From NCBI GenBank assembly GCA_031292305.1, contig JARLHJ010000017.1, positions 1 through 12,473 on the forward strand: a DNA stretch of 12,473 nt, written 5' to 3'. This stretch comes from Candidatus Babeliales bacterium (GTDB taxonomy: Bacteria > Babelota > Babeliae > Babelales > JABDEC01). A program made the position numbers and the translations under genes. The number at the start of each line of letters is the position of its first letter. Position 1 is the stretch's first letter. Below are positions 8,272 to 12,473 of this stretch, in pieces. The notes under the pieces were generated by a model. It ran no database searches, was not told where the DNA came from, and saw only the letters and a program-made list of their open reading frames with translations.

Positions 8272-8402
8272 ATTTATCCCTTGGATTTAGAAACAAAGCA
8301 TTGAAGGTTTTTAAAAAGTCTATCAAAAATTAAAAAAAAGAAAAGGATCAAGTTTTGACATTTTACAATCCGTTTGGTGTAAGTAATTAAATTCTTAATA
8401 AA

Positions 8403-8451
8403 GATATATATATAAATAACAGTAATAGGTGAATGGGTTTTCTGGGGATAA
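8403..8451 (-). promoter_or_regulatory. DnaA-trio/unwinding element (basal unwinding system-like)
   Basis: Read on the minus strand: box TTATCCCCA (8451-8443), a 15-bp spacer containing CCC and CACC, then TATTACTGTTATT running into alternating TA. On the opposite strand read 3' to 5', positions 8428-8414 give GAT-AAT-GAC-AAT-AAA, five triplets with a central A. This fits the DnaA-trio pattern (3'-GAT-like repeats) that guides DnaA from duplex to single strand in B. subtilis. The adjoining 8381-8420 is about 90% A+T and suits a duplex-unwinding site. The box here is the CC variant rather than the CA consensus, and the match was made by eye. Confidence 0.55.
8405..8433 (-). promoter_or_regulatory. 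Candidate nusA promoter overlapping the AT-rich tract
   Basis: TTCACC (8433-8428) and TATATA (8410-8405) are 17 bp apart on the minus strand, each matching sigma-70 consensus at 4 of 6 positions. This would give nusA a leader of about 125 nt. The same bases form the proposed unwinding element, so the match may be incidental; if real, transcription and origin opening would share DNA. Confidence 0.22.
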
Positions 8452-8517
8452 CTTTTGCGCAACAAGTTTATATACACTTCTAGAAGGCCTTTTTTGACTA
8501 TTTAAAAGAGCGCAACA

Positions 8518-8570
8518 TGTGGATAAGCTGGGGATAACTTGGGGATAACTTGTGGATAACTTGTGGGGGT
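8518..8570 (-). repeat. Left DnaA-box array, five units of 11 bp
   Basis: Plus-strand units begin at 8518, 8529, 8540, 8551 and 8562, exactly 11 bp apart: TGTGGATAA, TGGGGATAA, TGGGGATAA, TGTGGATAA and a degenerate TGTGGGGGT, separated by 2 bp. The boxes therefore lie head to tail on the minus strand, reading toward the AT tract. Two-bp spacing of head-to-tail sites is known from E. coli oriC to support cooperative DnaA loading on weaker sites. Confidence 0.85.
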
Positions 8571-8647
8571 GTAGCAAAACCTCGTCCTATGGCTCTTATT
8601 CGAAATACTTCTTTAAATTTGACGATTTGATCAATTGATTCAAAAAC

Positions 8648-8700
8648 TTATCCACAAGTTATCCCCAGCTTATCCCCAGCTTATCCACAAGTTATCCCCA
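8648..8700 (+). repeat. Right DnaA-box array, five units of 11 bp
   Basis: Units begin at 8648, 8659, 8670, 8681 and 8692: TTATCCACA, TTATCCCCA, TTATCCCCA, TTATCCACA, TTATCCCCA, with 2-bp linkers AG, GC, GC, AG. Its first four boxes repeat the order of the left array in mirror orientation. Positions 8648-8689 match the reverse complement of 8518-8559 at 40 of 42 bases. A weak extra box, TTATTCATA, lies at 8717-8725. The 29 bp beyond the array up to the clostripain stop are AT-rich but have no convincing trio run. Confidence 0.85.
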
Positions 8701-8729
8701 GTCTTTTGATTTTCAGTTATTCATAAATA

Positions 8730-10085
8730 CTAATTTTTAGAATTAATATAGTGTAAAAGCAGATTTACCCATTGATTGGTTTGGGCGAAGCTAGTTTTTA
8801 TATAAGAATTATGTATTGTTTTTTCAGGGAAATAAATAGACACTCCTTTAGAGTAAGTAATATTTTTTCCGCGTACATTTTCTAGGATTATTGATTTTAA
8901 AAGCTTAATACCTTCTTTGAGTTCAGTTTCTAGTTTCTTGTTTAGTTCTATTGCTTTTGTGTTGGAGTTATTAAATTTAGATATATTATTTAACAGATTT
9001 TCGTAAAAGCTGGTTAAGTCTATGTAGCTAGGCTCTTCAAAGCTAATGTTTTTTTTGCAGTCTTTTACAGTTTTTTTAATTGACCCATTTTTTTGAGTTG
9101 CCATTATTTCGATTAGTATTTCAGCAACTCCATTAATATTTTTTTCAAGTTTGTCTACAGCGTGAAGATCTATTGCAGATAGAGTGTAATCATTGGTTAT
9201 ATCAATATATGTTTGCTCGTAGGCCTTTACTATATGTTTTGCGAAACTTACTGGATCTAAATTATGTGTACTGAATGGTTTCAAAAGAGTGTCATATCTC
9301 CATCCTGGTCCAAGCTCAACTTCTGGTGAAGCAACCAATATATCTGCATATGGTTTTATCAAGTTGCTAATTTCAATCATTTGCATTAAGCATGCATCTA
9401 ATCCAATTATATTAAATTTAAAGTTTGGCTGACTCTCACAAATTTTTTTAAATGCATAATCAAGTTTTTGATTATTTAAATATGATTGGAAGTTTTCATC
9501 AAAACATATTCCACGCAACTCTTCTTCTTTTTTCTCAAAGAAATCTAAAAATGAAATACTTCTATCTAGTTCTAACATTAAATTAGAAGGATTTAATACA
9601 AATAATTCTGTTGGATTTATAAGTCTGGATAAATGTCTATCTAAATCTATTGCTCCACTTCCATGGTCCGACAATACAATCATGTAATTTTCGGCTGGAT
9701 AATTTTGAATTACCCAAGTACCAAAATCAATTAAAGTTTGCGGGTCGCCACTATCTAATTTTTTTGTATTGTCTTTGTTTAGTAATATTGCATTGTTTTT
9801 TTCTATTAAATATCGTTCTGTTTTTTTGTGTCTTCCAGGTTCATTAAGTTGTACAACAATATTCACATTGTCATTGGCGCCCTTTGCTAATTGCCTTATG
9901 GTTCCCCATGCAAATATATTAAGATTGTTATCTGCTGCAATATAAACCATTAGGGTCCAGTTTTTTTTATTTCTAACATTTTTTTGTTCATGTGTTGTGG
10001 GTGAATTTGATATCGGGCTTGCTTGATTAAAAATAAAAGTTGAGCAAGTAACCATGAACAATAAAATTTTAGTCACTAGTTTCAT
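8730..10085 (-). CDS. Secreted clostripain-family (C11) cysteine peptidase
   Basis: Clan CD cysteine protease; family members usually cleave after Arg or Lys. 451 residues. A Sec signal peptide spans 1-22 (KILLF...NQA); C14 is not in a good lipobox. The catalytic fold starts at NWTLMVYIAADNNL (42-55). The likely catalytic His is H141 in LSDHGSG (138-144) and the nucleophile C232 in IIGLDACLMQM (226-236), the typical C11 dyad spacing. ICFDENFQSYLNNQKLDYAF (193-212) matches the family's substrate-side segment preceding the cysteine strand. VASPEVELGPGWRYD follows, and GVSIYFPEK lies near the C-terminus. The start has a strong AGGGG Shine-Dalgarno and a fitting signal peptide. It lies 76 bp after comEC on the same strand, with its own likely promoter. 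Inferred role: periplasmic or exported proteolysis, perhaps of host protein; specificity cannot be read here. Confidence 0.88.
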   Translation of the reverse strand: MKLVTKILLFMVTCSTFIFNQASPISNSPTTHEQKNVRNKKNWTLMVYIAADNNLNIFAWGTIRQLAKGANDNVNIVVQLNEPGRHKKTERYLIEKNNAILLNKDNTKKLDSGDPQTLIDFGTWVIQNYPAENYMIVLSDHGSGAIDLDRHLSRLINPTELFVLNPSNLMLELDRSISFLDFFEKKEEELRGICFDENFQSYLNNQKLDYAFKKICESQPNFKFNIIGLDACLMQMIEISNLIKPYADILVASPEVELGPGWRYDTLLKPFSTHNLDPVSFAKHIVKAYEQTYIDITNDYTLSAIDLHAVDKLEKNINGVAEILIEIMATQKNGSIKKTVKDCKKNISFEEPSYIDLTSFYENLLNNISKFNNSNTKAIELNKKLETELKEGIKLLKSIILENVRGKNITYSKGVSIYFPEKTIHNSYIKTSFAQTNQWVNLLLHYINSKN

Positions 10086-10122
10086 AGCTTTCCCCTATAA
10101 AAAGTAATTTGAGTTTTTATTA

Positions 10123-10152
10123 ATAATATTGGGTTGGTTGGGGATAAAGCAA
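10123..10152 (-). promoter_or_regulatory. Putative promoter of the peptidase gene with embedded DnaA-box-like site
   Basis: Minus strand TTGCTT (10152-10147) and TATTAT (10128-10123; 5 of 6 matches) are 18 bp apart, 37 bp upstream of the ATG. A TTATCCCCA 9-mer (10147-10139) fills the spacer next to the -35. It is identical to six boxes of the origin arrays, so DnaA or whichever protein binds those arrays might control this promoter. Confidence 0.38.
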
Positions 10153-10161
10153 GAGTTGGAT

Positions 10162-11277
10162 TTATTGGTTGAGGTTAAATGAATTTATCCAGATTAGCGC
10201 AAAGGTTAATACAAAACTTAATTGGAAGTCTAAAAAAAATAACTGAATTGGATTTATCAACAACATTATTAAACAAGCTAAATTAAGACAGTGTAGTGTA
10301 TTAATTTGCAAATTAAATATGATGCAAATTTTATATAACGTAAAAGTTATAAGTGATCTAATAAATGGAATGCTACTCCAACTTAATAATGAATATACAA
10401 AAATAATAAAAAAAATAATTATTTGTTTAATTATAAAAGATATAGGAAAGATAGATATAATAAAAAACCATGCCAAAAATATAACCACTAAATGCAGTCC
10501 TGATCTTGCCAAATAGTGAGCTAAACCCCAATTGTTAAATTTTTTTTTAAATTGAGACAAAGTTCGCATCCCAACACTTTTGTTTCCTAAGAATACTGAA
10601 GAAAACAAAGCAAATGTTTCTTTACTCATTTTTTCTTTTAGTCTTGCAAAAATTTTGTTTCGTAGATTCTTAAAAAATCTGTTAAAAGAATAAGTTGGTT
10701 TTTTTATAAATTCATAAGAAAAATATTTTGTAGTTGTATACGCAGATATTTCTTCTTTTAATAAATTATCTCTTAAGAAGCTATTGGGAAATTTAAAAAA
10801 TAAATTATTAATTTTAATCTCATCAGAAATTTGCAAGTTACTAATATCAGCTTTTTGATCCAAGGTTAATTTTATTGTCTGGTTTGTGTTTTGCCATTGG
10901 CTAGTATGAGTGATTTTACTAACATTAAGCATTAATTTTTTTTTGTTAGATTTAGCTATTGTTATATCTTGTATCACTGCGATAACATCAAATTGTTTTT
11001 TGCAATATTCATTTATAAAAGAAGAAAAATTAGACTGTTGATTTTGGTATAAAAGAGCACCAATTAAAAAAGCTATTGGATATATGAAAGAATTGTCTAA
11101 CTTGTCTTTAATATAACATGCGTATAAAGAACAAATTAAAGATAATAAAGAAACTAATATTAATACCGGGAGATTATTTCTTTGACAAGTAATTCCCAAA
11201 ATTAAAAATAAATTAATAAAAAAAATGGTCGATAAGTTTAGTTTTTGTAAACCAAGTTGTAAAAAATTGTTTTGCAT
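10162..11277 (-). CDS. comEC: ComEC/Rec2-like DNA-uptake membrane protein, short form
   Basis: ComEC forms the inner-membrane channel for single-stranded DNA during natural transformation. 371 residues against ~700-800 for full-length ComEC. Residues ~15-75 are membrane helices, ~90-190 an OB-like soluble region as in DUF4131, and from ~220 the Competence domain begins: FNNWGLAHYLARSGLHLVV (247-265) corresponds to the family's GxxHxxxxSGLH block, SIPFIRSLITFTLY to the R-S/A helix, and LLINPIQLFFLDFQLSF (339-355) to the NP...FQLSF block. Translation stops 16 residues later, so the end of the Competence domain and the C-terminal metallo-beta-lactamase nuclease domain are missing; no remnant was seen in the 76 bp downstream. 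It may be a natural short form, a decayed gene, or act with a separate nuclease. The nearest Shine-Dalgarno-like run (AGGG) is rather far from the ATG. Confidence 0.75.
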   Translation of the reverse strand: MQNNFLQLGLQKLNLSTIFFINLFLILGITCQRNNLPVLILVSLLSLICSLYACYIKDKLDNSFIYPIAFLIGALLYQNQQSNFSSFINEYCKKQFDVIAVIQDITIAKSNKKKLMLNVSKITHTSQWQNTNQTIKLTLDQKADISNLQISDEIKINNLFFKFPNSFLRDNLLKEEISAYTTTKYFSYEFIKKPTYSFNRFFKNLRNKIFARLKEKMSKETFALFSSVFLGNKSVGMRTLSQFKKKFNNWGLAHYLARSGLHLVVIFLAWFFIISIFPISFIIKQIIIFFIIFVYSLLSWSSIPFIRSLITFTLYKICIIFNLQINTLHCLNLACLIMLLINPIQLFFLDFQLSFVLTFALIWINSFNLNQ

Positions 11278-11343
11278 TTTAAGAAATCCCTATATTCTAA
11301 AGTTATATTTTTTAAATATTAAAACAAGTATAAAAGGGCTTAA
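11278..11343. promoter_or_regulatory. Divergent intergenic region between comEC and the dehydrogenase
   Basis: 66 bp, nearly all A+T. Promoters for both genes must lie here if neither has a longer leader. On the plus strand TTCTAA (11295-11300) with TATTAA (11317-11322) is a weak pair. On the minus strand TAGAAT is a possible -10 for comEC. The dehydrogenase has a clear AAAAGGG Shine-Dalgarno at 11332-11338, just before its ATG. Confidence 0.3.
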
Positions 11344-12432
11344 ATGATTAATTTTGATGTTTTTGGACCAGAAAAAATTATTGAAGTTTATGACCCTAAA
11401 ACTAAAATGCACGGTTTCTTGGTTATAGATAATACAATTCTGGGGCCTGGCAAGGGTGGGATCAGAATGACCCCTTCAGTCACTGCACAAGAAGTCGCTG
11501 ATTTGGCTAGAGCAATGACATATAAGTGTGCACTTGCTGATTTACCATTTGGTGGAGCAAAATCAGGCATTGTTGGAGATTCAAGATCACTAACAGCGCA
11601 ACAAAAAAAAGATATAATTGTTGCTTTTGCAAAAAGCATTAAAAACTTAGTCCCCGATTTATATATTGCAGGTCCAGACATTGCAACAACCCAAGAAGAA
11701 ATGCGTTTATTTGCGCAAACCATCGGTGATAACAAAGCATGTACAGGCAAGCCAATAGACATGGGTGGTATTCCACATGAACTTGGGTCCACTGGATACG
11801 GCGTATTCCTGGCCACTAAACAAGCTTGTGAGTTTTTGGGTATAGATATTAAAAATGCAAAAATAGCTATTGAAGGTTATGGCAATGTTGGTTCGTTTGC
11901 AGGCAAATTCCTAACAGAGATTGGCGCAAAAATTACGCATGTATCTGATCGCGATGGACTTACTCATAATTCTAACGGCTTAAGCCACGAGTTATTAATT
12001 GAATCGATAGAGATGTATGGCTCTGTAATAAAACATCCTAATTCTTTAGTTTTTCATAATGACACAATCTTAGAAGCCGATGTAGATATTTTAATAACAG
12101 CTGCGATACCCGATAGAGTTAGATTAAATGATGTCGATAAAATTAAAGCAAAACTAATTGTAGAAGGCTCAAACATTCCGGCATCTATAGAGGTTGAAAA
12201 AGCACTTCATGCAAAAGGTATATGGGTAGTTCCAGATATAGTCTGCAATACGGGCGGTGTGATAAGCTCTTATACTGAACATATTAATGGGACGCCAGAA
12301 GATATGTTTAAAAGAATAGAAAACACTATACCAAAAAATACAAAACTAATTTTAGAAGAATCTAAGGCCATGGGTAAGATACCCCGGGAAGTTGCCCTGG
12401 AAATTGCCAAAGAAAGAATATTAAAAAGTTAA
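11344..12432 (+). CDS. gdhA: Glu/Leu/Phe/Val-family amino acid dehydrogenase, Glu type
   Basis: Reversible oxidative deamination of an amino acid (probably glutamate to 2-oxoglutarate and ammonia) with NAD(P). 362 residues, shorter than standard GDH (~410-450) and near leucine dehydrogenase length, because the N-terminal helical extension is absent. Substrate/catalytic motifs: GPGKGGIRM (34-42), K61 in TYKCALADLPFGGAKSG with catalytic K73, and AGPDIATT with D112. GGAKSG resembles GDH (GGAKGG) more than leucine dehydrogenase (GGGKAV). GKPIDMGGIPHELGSTGYGV (136-155) leads into the Rossmann fold with GYGNVG (178-183); D202 after the second strand favours NAD over NADP. GSNIPAS and PDIVCNTGGVISSY are conserved C-terminal blocks. 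The start is the first ATG with a strong Shine-Dalgarno. The exact amino acid substrate is not certain. Confidence 0.85.
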   Translation: MINFDVFGPEKIIEVYDPKTKMHGFLVIDNTILGPGKGGIRMTPSVTAQEVADLARAMTYKCALADLPFGGAKSGIVGDSRSLTAQQKKDIIVAFAKSIKNLVPDLYIAGPDIATTQEEMRLFAQTIGDNKACTGKPIDMGGIPHELGSTGYGVFLATKQACEFLGIDIKNAKIAIEGYGNVGSFAGKFLTEIGAKITHVSDRDGLTHNSNGLSHELLIESIEMYGSVIKHPNSLVFHNDTILEADVDILITAAIPDRVRLNDVDKIKAKLIVEGSNIPASIEVEKALHAKGIWVVPDIVCNTGGVISSYTEHINGTPEDMFKRIENTIPKNTKLILEESKAMGKIPREVALEIAKERILKS

Positions 12433-12443
12433 CAAACCCTATT

Positions 12444-12472
12444 TTGGCCAATTTAGAACTTTATGTTATAAT
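12444..12472 (+). promoter_or_regulatory. Putative promoter for a gene beyond the right edge
   Basis: A perfect TATAAT (12467-12472), preceded by TGT as in extended -10 promoters, lies 17 bp after TTGGCC (12444-12449; 3 of 6 matches). It begins 12 bp past the dehydrogenase stop, and no terminator hairpin was seen between. It probably drives the next, unseen plus-strand gene. Confidence 0.5.
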
Positions 12473-12473
12473 A

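Larger units (their letters stand above)
8403..8700. other. Probable chromosomal replication origin (oriC)
   Basis: Gene-free segment between nusA and the clostripain gene. It holds eleven DnaA-box-like 9-mers: four exact TTATCCACA, six TTATCCCCA, and one degenerate member. Ten form two 11-bp-period arrays (8518-8570 on the minus strand, 8648-8700 on the plus strand); the eleventh (8443-8451) adjoins DnaA-trio-like triplets and an AT tract. TTATCCACA is the high-affinity DnaA box of most bacteria. Hand counts of G and C on the plus strand (approximate) gave 36 G/55 C for 7201-7440 and 89 G/79 C for 8821-9360. That shift agrees with an origin between them, though gene direction confounds the left value. 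The main genes to the left run away from it. Alternatives: a DnaA-titrating cluster, or the origin of an integrated replicon. dnaA and dnaN are not in the window. Confidence 0.75.

Noticed and set aside
8274-8477. 67-codon open frame on the minus strand upstream of nusA, ending just before the nusA start
   Set aside because: It runs through the AT tract, one DnaA-box-like site and the proposed unwinding element. The product is low-complexity I/Y/K/F, with no domain and no good ribosome-binding site. Most likely a chance frame in the nusA leader.
8395-8577. 60-codon minus-strand frame spanning the left box array
   Set aside because: Its sequence is dictated by the 11-bp repeats (STSYPQVIPSLST) and it overlaps the other spurious frame. 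No coding signal.
8629-8641. IHF-like site in the interval between the two box arrays
   Set aside because: GATCAATTGATTC resembles the IHF consensus but misses two defined positions. In AT-rich DNA this is expected by chance.
10185-10262. Two further near-boxes, TTATCCAGA (10185-10193) and TTATCAACA (10254-10262), within comEC
   Set aside because: Each has one mismatch to the DnaA consensus, they are not phased with each other, and such 8-of-9 matches are expected in AT-rich coding DNA.
11388-11816. 142-codon minus-strand frame opposite the dehydrogenase
   Set aside because: Shadow of a well-conserved coding sequence; composition reflects the complementary codons.

Overview
The window is AT-rich (roughly 30% G+C by eye) and bacterial. 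The envelope looks Gram-negative: there is a signal-peptide-bearing protein that ends like an outer-membrane beta-barrel, and a WecA-type prenyl-phosphate sugar transferase. Low G+C, a reduced nusA-infB cluster, a secreted clostripain-type protease and a short ComEC would suit a small-genome, host-associated lineage such as Dependentiae (TM6). That placement is an inference from gene content and was not tested by phylogeny.

Layout: (1) 1-2726, minus strand: a predicted outer-membrane barrel followed 10 bp later by aspS, which runs off the left edge. (2) 2890-3795, plus strand: nfo, endonuclease IV. (3) 3796-4110: a convergent intergenic region with terminator-like hairpins for both strands. 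(4) 4111-8271, minus strand: nusA, infB and a GT4-family membrane glycosyltransferase as one operon; rimP and rbfA, which commonly flank nusA-infB, are absent. (5) 8272-8729: a gene-free region that looks like a replication origin. (6) 8730-11277, minus strand: a short ComEC-like membrane protein and then a secreted clostripain-family peptidase. (7) 11344-12432, plus strand: a Glu-type amino acid dehydrogenase, with a good promoter for an unseen gene at the right edge.

The most notable element is 8403-8700. Two arrays of five DnaA-box-like 9-mers each repeat at exactly 11 bp. They point outward from a shared centre, and both carry the order TTATCCACA, TTATCCCCA, TTATCCCCA, TTATCCACA. To their left, another box is followed by a spacer, five consecutive trinucleotides fitting the DnaA-trio pattern, and an alternating-AT tract, in the order known for the Bacillus subtilis basal unwinding system. 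I read this as a probable oriC lying next to nusA rather than dnaA. A further copy of the box sits in the putative promoter of the clostripain gene.

Functionally the window mixes core information processing (AspRS, NusA, IF2, AP-site repair, probable origin) with cell-surface genes (barrel, prenyl-linked sugar transferase, secreted protease, ComEC) and one amino acid catabolic enzyme. No tRNA, rRNA, CRISPR array or insertion sequence was seen.
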